Positions 8,494 through 17,465 are shown, numbered from the stretch's first letter. The stretch is DNA of 64,000 nucleotides from JASHPR01 sp963808705 (GCA_963808705.1 CAWEHB010000016.1:248001-312000); one strand, 5' to 3'. Notes: generated from the sequence alone by a model not told the origin. Translations and numbers: made by a program.

Positions 8494-9612
8494 TCAGCTC
8501 GTCGACCCGGTGGCGGCCATCTCGGTCTTGATCGTCCCGAGCAGCTCGTTCCACGATGCCTCGAACTTGTCCACGCCCTGGTTCTCCAGGACGGTCACCA
8601 CGTCGTCGTAGCCGATGCCGAGGGCCTCCAGCTGCTCGAACACCCGCCGGGATTCGTCGTACGTGCCGTGGATCGTGTCGCCGCGGATCGTGCCGTGGGC
8701 CTGGGTCGCGTGCAGCGTCGACTCCGGCATGGTGTTCACCGTGTTCGGCGCGACCAGTTCCACCACGTACATGGTGTCCGCGAAGGACGGGTCCTTGACG
8801 CTGGTCGAGGCCCACAGCGGCCGCTGCACGCGGGCGCCGCGCGCGCTGAGGGCCGACCAGCGGGGCGTGGCGAACTTCTGCTCGTAGAGCTCGTAGGCCA
8901 GCCGGGCGTTGGCGAGAGCGGCCTTGCCGCGCAGTGCCCGGGCCTCGGGGGTGCCCAGCTTGTCGAGCCGGGCGTCGACCTCGGTGTCCACCCGGCTGAC
9001 GAAGAAGGACGCCACCGAGGCGAGCCTCGTGACATCGCCGGCCGCCTTCTCCACGCCCGCCATGAACGCGTCGATGACCTCCCCGTAGCGCTCCAGCGAG
9101 AAGATCAGCGTCACGTTGACGCTGATCCCCTCAGACAGGCACTGGGTGATGGCGGGCAGCCCCTCAGCGGTGGCCGGGATCTTGATGAACAGGTTGGGCC
9201 GGTCCACCAGCCACCAGAGCGCCCGGGCCTCGGCGATGGTCTTCTCCGTGTCCCGGGCGATCCGGGGGTCAACCTCGATCGAGACCCGGCCGTCCAGGCC
9301 GTCCGTCTCGTCGTAGACCGGGCGCAGCACGTCGCAGGCCCAGCGGATGTCGTAGGTGGTGATCGCCCGGGCCGCCTCGTCCACGGCGACGCCGCGCACC
9401 GCGAGGTCGGCGATCTGCGCCTGGTAGGCGGAGCCGCTGGAGATGGCCTTGGCGAAGATCGTGGGATTGGACGTCACTCCGCGCACGTGCAGGTCCCGCA
9501 TCAGCATCTCCAGGTTGCCCGTGGACAGGCGCTCCCTGCTGATGTCGTCGAGCCATACCGCCACGCCTGCGGCGGTCAGCTGGGCCAGTGCGTCGTCAGG
9601 CCGGGAATTCAT
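8494..9612 (-). CDS. tal: Transaldolase
   Basis: Transfers dihydroxyacetone units between sugar phosphates in the non-oxidative pentose-phosphate pathway. The frame from ATG 9612 gives 372 residues, normal for the long actinobacterial form. The N-terminus reads LTAAGVAVWLDDISRERL; the catalytic lysine is in NLFIKIPATAEGLPAI; SVNVTLIFSLERYGEVI follows. Its ATG overlaps by four bases (ATGA) with the stop of a transketolase stub. That overlap marks the ancestral tkt-tal coupling. The frame is open far upstream, but family conservation begins at NSRPDDALAQL. Confidence 0.96.
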   Translation of the reverse strand: MNSRPDDALAQLTAAGVAVWLDDISRERLSTGNLEMLMRDLHVRGVTSNPTIFAKAISSGSAYQAQIADLAVRGVAVDEAARAITTYDIRWACDVLRPVYDETDGLDGRVSIEVDPRIARDTEKTIAEARALWWLVDRPNLFIKIPATAEGLPAITQCLSEGISVNVTLIFSLERYGEVIDAFMAGVEKAAGDVTRLASVASFFVSRVDTEVDARLDKLGTPEARALRGKAALANARLAYELYEQKFATPRWSALSARGARVQRPLWASTSVKDPSFADTMYVVELVAPNTVNTMPESTLHATQAHGTIRGDTIHGTYDESRRVFEQLEALGIGYDDVVTVLENQGVDKFEASWNELLGTIKTEMAATGSTS

Positions 9613-9845
9613 GAACTTCCACCCCTTGCTGTGGTTGGGCTTGCCGCGGTGCTCAGCCGGGCGAGGCTGGCCCGGGCCGCGAGAGCGACCTGCTGTGCTG
9701 TTATCCCGAATTCCTCGTACCGGGTCTGGTCGGCGGTGGAGGCCCTGATCGCGTGCGGTAGTACTTCCTCCTGATAGGAAGCATCCTGCTCGGCGAACCA
9801 TTCCACGCACGGCATGGACGTCACGCGCGCCGTCCCCTCGGACCA
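9609..9845 (-). pseudogene. tkt: Transketolase 3' remnant with internal deletion
   Basis: In the frame ending at the TGA at 9609-9611 the reverse strand reads RVTSMPCVEWFAEQDASYQE, EVLPHAIRA and then STADQTRYEEFGITAQQVAL. These are the last two conserved segments of actinobacterial transketolase. The roughly 30 residues that normally lie between them (the RVSVEAG...SLEHFGA part) are missing, with the junction near 9740. Nothing of the thiamine-binding domains is visible upstream. The stop still overlaps the tal start by four bases. The gene has been truncated and internally deleted; a functional transketolase must be encoded elsewhere. Confidence 0.72.
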
Positions 9846-9991
9846 GGCAAGCGCGTGATCAGGCGGGCTGCTCACCGCGGCATCGGTCTCCTTGTCGCGC
9901 AGCGGGATTATGAGACCGACCCTATCTCGCGGCGGGGCGGTCCTAGCTGCCTCGCGCGTTAACCGCAAGTGAACAGCGGCGGCCCGCCGCC

Positions 9992-11887
9992 TCAGCCGGC
10001 CGCCTTCGTGAAATACCACTCCTCGGGATTGATGAAGCCGTAGGCGTTCGGCGCGAAGCCGTGCAGGTTGGACTGGACGGTGACCAGGGTGCCCGGGCTC
10101 GGCTGCCAGAAGTCCGGCAGCTGCAGCCGGACCTGGTCGGCGTACGCGTCCAGTGCGGCCTGGGCGCCGCCCGCCGGGGTCCGGGTGGTCGCGAGGATCA
10201 GCTTGTCGACCGCCGGGTCCGAGAAGTTGTTGACGTTGCCGAGGGCGCCGGTCTGGAAGATCTCCTCGCCGCTCGGGTAGTGATCGGGCTCGAAGAGCCA
10301 GGCCGTGCCGTAGTTGCCGATCTGCCAGCTGCACGCGGCCGACGCCGGGGCGCAGGGCTCGATCGTCGCGGCGATCGTGGCCGATGTCACCTGGTCCAGC
10401 GAGATCTCGATGCCGACCTGCTTCGCGGCCGACTGCAGGTCGGCCATGGAGCCGTCGGTGTAGGGCTGGCCGCTCGGGTACATGAGGGTGAAGTTGAGCG
10501 GCTGGCCGGCCTTGATGCCCGCGCCGCACTCGTCGGCCGCGGGGCCGGGCCTGGAGCAGGTGCTCACCCCGTTGGGGACGACATGCCAGCCGTGCGCGGC
10601 GAGGAGGTCCCGCGCGGCCGGCACGCTGAACGGGTACGGGTTCACCGACGCCTGGGCGTCCGCGTACGGGTTCGCCGGCCGGGCGGGCACCGGGCTGTAG
10701 GTGGGCACGCCCAGGCCGTCGTAGTAGGCGTTGATCCACCCGGTCTGGTCCATCAGGTGCTGGAAGGCCTGGCGGAAGTAGAGCTGGCGGAAAATGGGCC
10801 CGGCCGTCGGGTTGTTGAAGTTCGGCTCGAGGTAGTTGAAGCCGAACGGGAAGTCTCTGACCAGCTGGTAGCCCTGCCCCCGCAGGACGGGCTGCTGCGG
10901 CAGGTCATCGTCGGGCACGTAGCCGACCGAGATCTGCTGGCCGGAGGTGCCGGGCCCGCCCGCGGCCTGGCCGGCCCGCAGCACGGAGAGCTCGGCGGCG
11001 GCGGACGTGAACGGCAGCTCGACGAACTTCGCCAGGCGGGGCTGCTGCGGGCCGGAGTAGCGCGGGTTGGGCACGAAGGTGGCGGTGCCGTCGCTGGTCA
11101 GGCTGGCGAGCTGCCACGGGCCGTCCACCACCGACCAGATCGGGCTCGAGGCGTACCCGGTGACCCTGGTCGCCTGGGCGTTCAGGAAGCCGTACACGGC
11201 CTTCGCCCCGGCGGCGGTCGTGTCCGGCAGGTTCGACGCGGTGGGCGCCGGGGCGGGACGGCTCAGCGAGGTCCGGTCCCAGGCGATCGGCAGGGGAGTG
11301 ATCTGGGACAGCTCGTTGTAGGTGAACCAGAACGGGTTGTAGCCAGCGTTCAGGCGGAGCTGCACGGTCGTGGGACCGAGCGCCCGCCAGGAAACGACGT
11401 TGTCGGGGAACCCGCCGGGCACGTAGGACGCCCAGTTGGCCTTGTTGGCCTTGACCAGGTTGATCCAGAATCCGACGTCGCGGGCGCTCACGGTCTCGCC
11501 GTCGGACCAGACGTAGTGCTTGAGGCTGATCGTGACCACCCGGTTGCCGTCGGTGTAGGCCGGCGGGTCGCCGATGGACAGCCGGTAGTCGATGGACGTG
11601 TTCCCCCGGTCGCCGTACCAGTAGAGCGGCTGGTAGAGCAGGGTCTGCAGGTCACTGGTGTTGGCCACGGTGAAGTACTGGCCGGAGACCAGCGGGAAGA
11701 TGTAGGTCGGCGGGGACAGCGGCTGCTCGGCGAAGTACGCGGTGCCGCCCCGGACCGGCGGTCCGGAGGCGGCGGGGCTGGTCGGCCCGCCGCCCGCGGC
11801 GCAGGCGGCCAGGCCCAGTGCGGCGGTGACGGCGAGCGCGAGCGCCCCGAGCGCGGTGCGCCGGTGTCCTGGCCTGCTGGCCGTCAT
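9992..11887 (-). CDS. ABC transporter substrate-binding lipoprotein, peptide family (SBP_bac_5)
   Basis: The 631-residue protein has a Tat/Sec-like basic start (RPGHRR), a hydrophobic stretch and a lipobox, LAAC, with the lipid-anchored Cys near residue 29. The mature part has the family 5 fold: VVTISLKHYVWSDGETVSARDV, then YNPFWFTYNELSQITPLPI, and later YFRQAFQHLMDQTGW. Such proteins capture peptides, nickel or oligosaccharides outside the cell and deliver them to permeases. No permease or ATPase gene is adjacent, so it is an orphan receptor or serves another transporter. It lies between the transketolase remnant and a uridine-kinase-like gene, where actinomycetes usually have ctaB, suggesting a local insertion (inference). 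Confidence 0.9.
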   Translation of the reverse strand: MTASRPGHRRTALGALALAVTAALGLAACAAGGGPTSPAASGPPVRGGTAYFAEQPLSPPTYIFPLVSGQYFTVANTSDLQTLLYQPLYWYGDRGNTSIDYRLSIGDPPAYTDGNRVVTISLKHYVWSDGETVSARDVGFWINLVKANKANWASYVPGGFPDNVVSWRALGPTTVQLRLNAGYNPFWFTYNELSQITPLPIAWDRTSLSRPAPAPTASNLPDTTAAGAKAVYGFLNAQATRVTGYASSPIWSVVDGPWQLASLTSDGTATFVPNPRYSGPQQPRLAKFVELPFTSAAAELSVLRAGQAAGGPGTSGQQISVGYVPDDDLPQQPVLRGQGYQLVRDFPFGFNYLEPNFNNPTAGPIFRQLYFRQAFQHLMDQTGWINAYYDGLGVPTYSPVPARPANPYADAQASVNPYPFSVPAARDLLAAHGWHVVPNGVSTCSRPGPAADECGAGIKAGQPLNFTLMYPSGQPYTDGSMADLQSAAKQVGIEISLDQVTSATIAATIEPCAPASAACSWQIGNYGTAWLFEPDHYPSGEEIFQTGALGNVNNFSDPAVDKLILATTRTPAGGAQAALDAYADQVRLQLPDFWQPSPGTLVTVQSNLHGFAPNAYGFINPEEWYFTKAAG

Positions 11888-12005
11888 GGCTGCCTCCCTA
11901 CGCCGGCATTACCCGGTCAGGTTCAGACGGTCGGTGGCGCAGGCCGTGCGGCCAGCCACCCTCTCAGCCCGGTCAGCCCGAGCTCCCGTGTGATTTGCCT
12001 TTATG

Positions 12006-12617
12006 TTACCGCCCTGCCACCTGCCGGAACGGGCCCGTGCCGGGCACGACGAGATCGAAGGACGAGGGCGGGCGGGCCAGGCCGAAGTAGGCCCGCTCGG
12101 CGGTCAGCCAGTCCTCGTCCCATTCTTCTTGTGTCACCAGGCGCCGCAGCCGCCGCAGCCGCTCCGGTTCCGGCGTCTCGACGAAGACCGACCGGTCCAC
12201 CAGGTCGGCGAGTTCCGGCGCGGCGGAGAAGACGCCCTCCAGCAGGACCAGGTCGCTTGGCTCCACCACCACGGTGCCGTCCAGGCCGCTGCCGCGCTCC
12301 CAGTCGAATCGGCGGAACGTCGCGGCGCGGCGCGCCCGCAGCGGCTCGAGCGCCTGGGCCCGGAGCCTGCGCCAGTCGTAGTAGCGGCCCATCGCCGGGG
12401 CGCTCGCCACGGCGGGCCGGGACCGGGCGGGCCGGGACCGGAAGAAGTCGTCGGTGTGCACGAGCGCGGCCCCGGTGGCGCGGGCCACCGCGCCGGCGAT
12501 CGTGGACTTGCCCGCGGCGCCGTGCCCGTCGATGGCGAGCACCAGCACCCCGGGCTGCGCGGCCTGCCACCGGGCGGCCGCGCTGATCACCCGGCCGGAG
12601 CTACCGCCGCGGGACAT
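12006..12617 (-). CDS. Uridine kinase-like P-loop protein
   Basis: About 203 residues from an ATG at 12617. A P-loop, LAIDGHGAAGKSTIAGAVA, lies near residue 25 and is followed by VHTDDFFRSRP, whose Asp-Asp-Phe-Phe matches the uridine kinase/phosphoribulokinase family. YYDWRRL and VVVEPSDLVLLEGVF complete the fold; TQEEWDEDW near residue 160 is the usual actinobacterial variant. The family phosphorylates uridine or related small molecules; the true substrate is not determined. The 5' end overlaps the 3' end of ctaA by 17 bases. A GTG near 12590 (VISAAAR) is an alternative start. Confidence 0.82.
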   Translation of the reverse strand: MSRGGSSGRVISAAARWQAAQPGVLVLAIDGHGAAGKSTIAGAVARATGAALVHTDDFFRSRPARSRPAVASAPAMGRYYDWRRLRAQALEPLRARRAATFRRFDWERGSGLDGTVVVEPSDLVLLEGVFSAAPELADLVDRSVFVETPEPERLRRLRRLVTQEEWDEDWLTAERAYFGLARPPSSFDLVVPGTGPFRQVAGR

Positions 12618-13689
12618 CCGCCGGCAGCGCCCCGCGGACCGGGGAAGGCGCGGGCGAGACCGGCGCGGGCGAGACCGGCGCGGGCGGGGCGGGCGCGACG
12701 TCCGCGATCTCCGCCGCGTCTGCCCGGGGCTGGTCACCGCCGGCCGCCGTACCCCGGTCGCGCAGCGCGAACAGCAGCCGGAGCGCGGTGATCCAGATCA
12801 GCACCGAGTCGGCCACGTGCACCCAGACCAGCCCCGCGGGCAGCCCGCTGAAGTACTGCGCGTAGCCGATCGCCCCCTGCACGCCGATCAGCGCCAGCAG
12901 CAGCCAGCCCAGCCGCACGGCCCGCCGGGGGGCACCGCCCAGCCGGAGGCCGAGGACCAGCGCGATCACCAGGCCGCCCAGCAGCCAGCCGATATCCGCG
13001 TGAAACTGGGTCACGCCGGTGAGCGGCAGATGGAACCGGGGGACGTCACCCGCGCCGGCCAGGGGCCCGGTGCCGGTGACCACGGTGCCGGCGGCGAGCA
13101 TGAGGCCGAGCACGGCCACGGCGCCGAAGGCGAGCAGCCGTACCTCGCGCGGGACCAGGGGACGGACAGGTCCCTGGCCTTCCGTGCACCGCACGTGCAG
13201 CGCGACCGCGGCGGCCACCAGGGCCATGGACAGCAGGAAGTGCACGCTGACCCAGACCGGGTCGAGCTTGGTCAGCACCACGATCCCGCCCAGGACGGCC
13301 TGCGCCACGATCCCCGCCGGCTGCGCCGAGGCGAGCCAGACCAGGTCCTTGCGGCGGCGGCCGGTGCCGTCCGGCCGGTACCGCCAGGCCGCGACGAAGA
13401 CGGCCACGGCGACCACGAAGATCGCGACGGTCACCAGCCGGTTGCCGAACTCGACCCAGCGGTGGATGAGCGGGTCTCCGGTGGTCCCGCCGGCCACGAT
13501 GCTGGTGGCCGTGCACCTCGGCCAGTCCGGGCAGCCGAGCCCGGACTCGCTCAGCCGGACCCCGGCGCCGGTCATGATGATGCCAGCGGACGCCGCGACG
13601 CCCGCGAGCGCGATCCGCCGCATCGAGGTCGGCGACGGGGCGAGCACCGCATTCGCCCAGTGGCGGGCTTGGCCAGGCACGGATCCCAT
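12601..13689 (-). CDS. ctaA: Heme A synthase (COX15/CtaA)
   Basis: A 362-residue membrane protein that oxidises heme O to heme A for aa3-type cytochrome oxidase. Eight hydrophobic segments are visible. The Cys pair in SGLGCPDWPRC lies in the first outer loop, followed by the heme-ligand segments HRWVEFGNRL, VSVHFLLSM, FHADIGW and VWVHVADSV. In many actinomycetes ctaA neighbours ctaB, tkt and an ABC exporter pair. Here the exporter pair is present (14845-16553) but ctaB is not in the interval towards tal. The C-terminal 45 residues are Pro/Ala-rich and repetitive. Confidence 0.95.
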   Translation of the reverse strand: MGSVPGQARHWANAVLAPSPTSMRRIALAGVAASAGIIMTGAGVRLSESGLGCPDWPRCTATSIVAGGTTGDPLIHRWVEFGNRLVTVAIFVVAVAVFVAAWRYRPDGTGRRRKDLVWLASAQPAGIVAQAVLGGIVVLTKLDPVWVSVHFLLSMALVAAAVALHVRCTEGQGPVRPLVPREVRLLAFGAVAVLGLMLAAGTVVTGTGPLAGAGDVPRFHLPLTGVTQFHADIGWLLGGLVIALVLGLRLGGAPRRAVRLGWLLLALIGVQGAIGYAQYFSGLPAGLVWVHVADSVLIWITALRLLFALRDRGTAAGGDQPRADAAEIADVAPAPPAPVSPAPVSPAPSPVRGALPADVPRR

Positions 13690-13717
13690 CGTAGGAGTGA
13701 ACCTTTTTCATCCGTCG

Positions 13718-13759
13718 ATTGCCGCCCAGATTACGTAAATTGCCGCCCAGATTACGTAA
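13718..13759. repeat. Two tandem 21-bp direct repeats in the ctaA promoter region
   Basis: Two identical, directly adjacent 21-base copies (13718-13738 and 13739-13759) begin ATTGCCGCCCAG and each contain a TTACGTAA palindrome. They lie 29-70 bases upstream of the ctaA start and just past the EamA gene. AT-rich palindromes in direct repeat in a GC-rich genome suggest a regulator-binding site for ctaA. Confidence 0.7.
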
Positions 13760-13827
13760 ACAGTCGTGGCGAGGATGAGAAAGGCTCATCGTGCCGCGCC
13801 GTCCGCAGCCGGGCCCGCCGGAAGCCG

Positions 13828-14772
13828 CTAGGGGGCCGGCGGGGGAGGCAGCGCGCCGGCCCCTTCCGGCGGCGCCCGGCCGGCGCCGCGCGCCGCGCCT
13901 GCGCAGGCGAGGATCACGCAGCCGATCGCCGCCCATTCCCGCGGCGCGAGCACCTCGCCGAGCAGCACCAGGCCCGCCAGCGCGGCGACCGCGGGTTCCA
14001 GGCTCATCCAGATGCCGAAGATCCGCGCCGGGATCCGGCGCAGCGCCTCGAGCTCGAGCCGGTAGGGGATGACCGACGACAGCAGCCCGACCGCGACCCC
14101 GGTGCCGAGGACGCCGGCCTGCAGCACCGAGCCGTGCCCGGCGGACGGGCTGGCCGCCGCGGCGGGCGTCACCACCACGGCGGCCACCAGCATGGCGATC
14201 ACCAGCCCGGACGACCCGCGGAACCGCCGCCCGGTGGACGCGCTGAGCAGGATATACGCGGCCCAGCCGGCGGCGGCGACCAGCGCGAAGGCCACGCCGG
14301 ACAGCGCGAGCCCGGCACCGCCGGCCGGCTGCGCCGCACCGCGGTGCACCGACAGGCTGGTCCAGCCGTCGCTGAGCAGGGCCACGCCCGCCCCGGCCAG
14401 GGCGACCCAGAGCAGGTCGACCAGCCGCCGGGAGAAGGCCACCGCCACCGCCAGCGGGCCGAGGAACTCGATGGTCACCGCGATGCCTAGCGGTATCCGC
14501 GCGAACGACTGGTAGATCGAGAAGTTCATGATGCCCAGCGTCACGCCGAACGCCAGCACCACCGCCGAGTCCCGCCAGGCCCGCTCGCGGATCAGGCCAC
14601 GGACGGACCTGGCCAGCCCCCGGCCGCCGAACGCCGCCACCAGCGCCGCGGCCGTCCACAGCCGCAGCCCGGTCATCACGGCCGGCCCCACCTGGCTGAA
14701 CATCCGGCCGGCCAGGCCCGCGCCGAGCTGGACCGAGAAGATGCCGGTGATCACGAGCGCCGACGGCGGCAC
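13828..14772 (-). CDS. EamA/DMT-family transporter (RhtA-like)
   Basis: The 314-residue protein has ten predicted membrane helices in two EamA halves. Examples are GIMNFSIYQSFARIPLGIAV in the first half and VGLLSSVIPYRLELEALRRI in the second; ARIFGIWMSLEPAVAALAG closes the fold. This pattern matches the RhtA branch that exports threonine, homoserine or other small metabolites. The GTG at 14772 is the first plausible start; an earlier start in the Arg/Ser-rich upstream codons is unlikely. It lies between the ABC permease gene and ctaA on the same strand. The substrate is unknown. Confidence 0.87.
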   Translation of the reverse strand: MPPSALVITGIFSVQLGAGLAGRMFSQVGPAVMTGLRLWTAAALVAAFGGRGLARSVRGLIRERAWRDSAVVLAFGVTLGIMNFSIYQSFARIPLGIAVTIEFLGPLAVAVAFSRRLVDLLWVALAGAGVALLSDGWTSLSVHRGAAQPAGGAGLALSGVAFALVAAAGWAAYILLSASTGRRFRGSSGLVIAMLVAAVVVTPAAAASPSAGHGSVLQAGVLGTGVAVGLLSSVIPYRLELEALRRIPARIFGIWMSLEPAVAALAGLVLLGEVLAPREWAAIGCVILACAGAARGAGRAPPEGAGALPPPPAP

Positions 14773-14844
14773 CGCGCGCAGGGCCCCGGCAGGGCTCCGG
14801 AGCGATCGGGATCGGGATCGGGTGGCGGTGACCGGAGGCTCCCG

Positions 14845-15630
14845 CTACTCCCAGCGGAAGAACCGCACGGCCAGGGCGATCCCGGCCACCGCCCAGACCA
14901 CGAGGACCAGCAGGTCCGCCGCGGGCAGGCCGCTGCCGTGCTGCAGCACCGACCGGAGGCCGTCGGACAGCGCGCCGGACGGCAGCAGCCGCAGCACCGG
15001 CCGCGCCGCCGGCGGGAACTTCGTCAGCGGGAACAGCACCCCGCCGATGCCGAGCAGCACCAGGTACACCAGGTTCGCGGCGGCCAGGGTGGCCTCGGCC
15101 CGTAGCGTCCCGGCCATCAGCAGGGCGAGCCCGCTGAACGCCGCGGTCCCCGCGACCATCAGCAGCACCGACCACACGGCCCCGGCGGCGCCGCCGTGCG
15201 GGTTCCAGCCCAGCGCCAGCCCCACCACCACGATCAGGACCGACTGCAGCACCTCGACGGCCAGCACGGTGAGCGTCTTCGCGGCGATCAGGCCGCTCCG
15301 CGCCAGCGGCGTCGCGCCCAGCCGCTTCAGCACGCCGTACCGGCGCTCGAACCCGGTGGCGATCGCCTGGCTGGTGAAGGCGGTGGACAGCACGGCCAGG
15401 GCCAGGATGCCCGGGGTGAGGAAGTCGATCCGGGGCCCCGGCCCGTAGCTGACCAGGTTCTCCTGGCTGAACGCCACGAGCAGCAGCACCGGGATGATCA
15501 GGGTCAGCACGAACTGCTCGCCGTTGCGCAGCAGCGTCCGCAGCTCAAGGCCGGCCTGGGCGCCGACCATCCGCGGCAGCGGCGCCGCGCCGGGCGCCGG
15601 GGCAGGCCAGGCCTGCGCGGTCTCGGTCAC
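14845..15630 (-). CDS. ABC-2 type transporter permease
   Basis: From a GTG at 15630, overlapping the ATPase stop by four bases, the gene encodes 261 residues. Six hydrophobic segments are present, starting with QFVLTLIIPVLLLVAFSQ. The SSTAF-like VLSTAFTSQAIATGFERRYG and KRLGATPL blocks are typical of ABC-2 permeases of the drug/heme exporter type. Together with the ATPase just upstream it forms a two-gene exporter. In related actinomycetes such a pair lies next to ctaA and is thought to be linked to heme or cytochrome functions; here that is inference from position. Confidence 0.9.
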   Translation of the reverse strand: MTETAQAWPAPAPGAAPLPRMVGAQAGLELRTLLRNGEQFVLTLIIPVLLLVAFSQENLVSYGPGPRIDFLTPGILALAVLSTAFTSQAIATGFERRYGVLKRLGATPLARSGLIAAKTLTVLAVEVLQSVLIVVVGLALGWNPHGGAAGAVWSVLLMVAGTAAFSGLALLMAGTLRAEATLAAANLVYLVLLGIGGVLFPLTKFPPAARPVLRLLPSGALSDGLRSVLQHGSGLPAADLLVLVVWAVAGIALAVRFFRWE

Positions 15631-16553
15631 GAGCGCAGCTCCCGCCCGGTCAGCTCGAGGAAGACGTCTTCCAGCGTCCGGTTCTCGATCCGCAGGTTCT
15701 GCGCCAGCACGCCGCGCTCGGCGCACCAGGCGGTCACCGCCGCGAGGAGCTGGGGATCGACCCGGTCGTGCACCTCGACCACGTAGTAGCCGGCCGGGGA
15801 CTCCTTCGCCGCGCTATCCGGCGGCAGGGCGGCGAGCAGGCTGTCGGTGTCCAGGCCGGGCTCGGCCCGGAACCTGAGCTGGCCCGCGGTGCCGGTGAGC
15901 TCCGCCGGGGTGCCTTCCGCGACCAGGCTCCCGTGGTCGACCACGGCCACCTGGTCGGCGAGGCGTTCGGCTTCTTCCATGTAGTGCGTGGTGAGGATGA
16001 CCGCGGCTCCGGCCGCGCGCAGGCCGCTGATCAGGTTCCAGGTGGCGTGCCTGGCCTGCGGGTCGAGCCCGGCCGTGGGCTCATCGAGGAACACCAGCTC
16101 GGGGCGGCCGATCACGGCCGCGGCGAGGGCCAGCCGCTGCTGCTGGCCGCCGGACAGCCGCCGGAACGGGGTACGGGCGCACCCGGTGAGGCCGAGCCGG
16201 TCCAGCAGCAGCGCCGGGTCGATCGGGCTGGCGTGGAAGCTGGCCATGACCCGCAGGTACTCTCCGGCCCGGGCGGCGGTCGGGATGCCGCCGGACTGCA
16301 GCATGACGCCGACCTTCGGCCGCAGCGCCTTGGCGTCCCGGATCGGGTCCAGGCCCAGCACCCGCACGGTGCCCTCGTCCGGCCGCCGGTAGCCCTCACA
16401 GATCTCGATCGTGGTGGTCTTCCCGGCGCCGTTCGGGCCCAGGAACGCGGTCACCTGCGCCCGCTCGGCCCGCAGCGACAGGCCCGCTACCGCGGTCGTG
16501 CGCCCATAGTGCTTGACCAGACCGGTGATCTCGACGGCCAGAGCGGAACACAC
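15627..16553 (-). CDS. ABC exporter ATP-binding protein
   Basis: A 308-residue ATPase. Walker A is GPNGAGKTTT near residue 40, the signature LSGGQQQRLALAAA is near 134, and Walker B is LVFLDEPTAGLDPQ. The switch histidine follows in VILTTHYMEE. A C-terminal extension of about 90 residues, common in drug/heme exporter ATPases, ends in RTLEDVFLELTGREL. It partners the downstream ABC-2 permease through a GTGA overlap. The start is a GTG at 16553. Confidence 0.94.
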   Translation of the reverse strand: MCSALAVEITGLVKHYGRTTAVAGLSLRAERAQVTAFLGPNGAGKTTTIEICEGYRRPDEGTVRVLGLDPIRDAKALRPKVGVMLQSGGIPTAARAGEYLRVMASFHASPIDPALLLDRLGLTGCARTPFRRLSGGQQQRLALAAAVIGRPELVFLDEPTAGLDPQARHATWNLISGLRAAGAAVILTTHYMEEAERLADQVAVVDHGSLVAEGTPAELTGTAGQLRFRAEPGLDTDSLLAALPPDSAAKESPAGYYVVEVHDRVDPQLLAAVTAWCAERGVLAQNLRIENRTLEDVFLELTGRELRS

Positions 16554-16602
16554 GACGCGAGTCTACGGGCATCGTGTACCCCCAGCCCCGGCCATGGTCC
16601 AT

Positions 16603-16626
16603 CTGGGGGTTACAGGCAACCCCCAG
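16603..16626. terminator. Hairpin between the amidotransferase and ABC exporter genes
   Basis: CTGGGGGTT and AACCCCCAG form a perfect 9-base stem with a 6-base loop. It lies about 95 bases after the PuuD-like gene and 50 bases before the exporter start on the same strand. It could end the amine operon or act as an operator for the exporter. Confidence 0.45.
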
Positions 16627-16718
16627 GGGTCCGGCTCACCGGCCACGACGCCCGCCGGGCCGACGCGAGGCGGGGTCGCCGGCCGATAGCATGCGCTCGT
16701 GTCAGGTCGGCGCGGGCG

Positions 16719-17465
16719 TCAGGCGGGGGCGGGGGTGCCGGCCAGGGCCGCGCTGACCAGGGCACGGAACAGGCTCGGGTCGTCGCCGGCCTCGGGGTGC
16801 CACTGGACGGCCAGCACGAACGAGCCGTCCCCTCCGGCGTCAAGCTCGAAGGCCTCGATGGTCCCGTCGGCCGCCCAGGCGGTCGGGACGAGCCCGTCGC
16901 CGAGCTGGTCGACCGCCTGGTGATGGTGGGTCGGCGCGGTGATCGGGGGGTCGATCTCCTCGCGGCCCAGGATCCCGGCGAGCCTGCTGCCGGGCGCGAC
17001 GTGCACCGGGTGCGCGCCGAACGCCCCCGTCACCGGGGCGTGGCCGTCGTGGCCGACCACGGCGGGCAGGTGCTGGTGCAGGCTGCCGCCCCGGGCCACG
17101 TTGATGACCTGCATGCCGCGGCAGATCCCGAGCACCGGCAGGCGCCGGGCCATGGCCGCGGCGAGCAGCGCGAACTCCGCGGTGTCGCGCTCCTCGCGCA
17201 CGCTGGTGGTCTCCGGCGCGGGCTCCGCGCGGTAGCGGGCGGGGTCGACGTCCCCGCCCCCGGACAGCAGCAGCCCGTCCAGGCGGCCGAGCGCGTCCTC
17301 GATGCCGGGCACCGGCGGCAGCAGCACCGGGATCCCGCCGGCCGCCGAGACGCGGTCGGCGTAGCGCCGGGGCAGCACCATGGCCTGCGCCTCCCACACG
17401 CCCCACCGGGCCTGCTCGCAGTAGGCGCTGATCCCGATCAGCGGAGCGCCCGTACCCTCAGCCAT
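16719..17465 (-). CDS. Gamma-glutamyl-amine hydrolase, class I amidotransferase-like (PuuD family)
   Basis: The 248-residue protein (ATG at 17465, GGGAGGT upstream) is a class I glutamine-amidotransferase-like hydrolase. The nucleophile is the Cys in LGICRGMQVINVARGGSL near residue 109, and the His-Glu pair is in LAVQWHPEAGDD. The GGGDVDPARY block and the THHHQAVDQLG segment are typical of the PuuD branch, which splits gamma-glutamyl-GABA and related gamma-glutamyl compounds. It is the last gene of a reverse-strand set with a GlnA4-like ligase, an aldehyde dehydrogenase and an SDR. It probably removes glutamate at the end of that pathway. Confidence 0.9.
   Translation of the reverse strand: MAEGTGAPLIGISAYCEQARWGVWEAQAMVLPRRYADRVSAAGGIPVLLPPVPGIEDALGRLDGLLLSGGGDVDPARYRAEPAPETTSVREERDTAEFALLAAAMARRLPVLGICRGMQVINVARGGSLHQHLPAVVGHDGHAPVTGAFGAHPVHVAPGSRLAGILGREEIDPPITAPTHHHQAVDQLGDGLVPTAWAADGTIEAFELDAGGDGSFVLAVQWHPEAGDDPSLFRALVSAALAGTPAPA

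Noticed and set aside
10061..12586. An 841-codon + strand frame
   Set aside because: Antisense to the binding lipoprotein and kinase genes, no recognisable domain.
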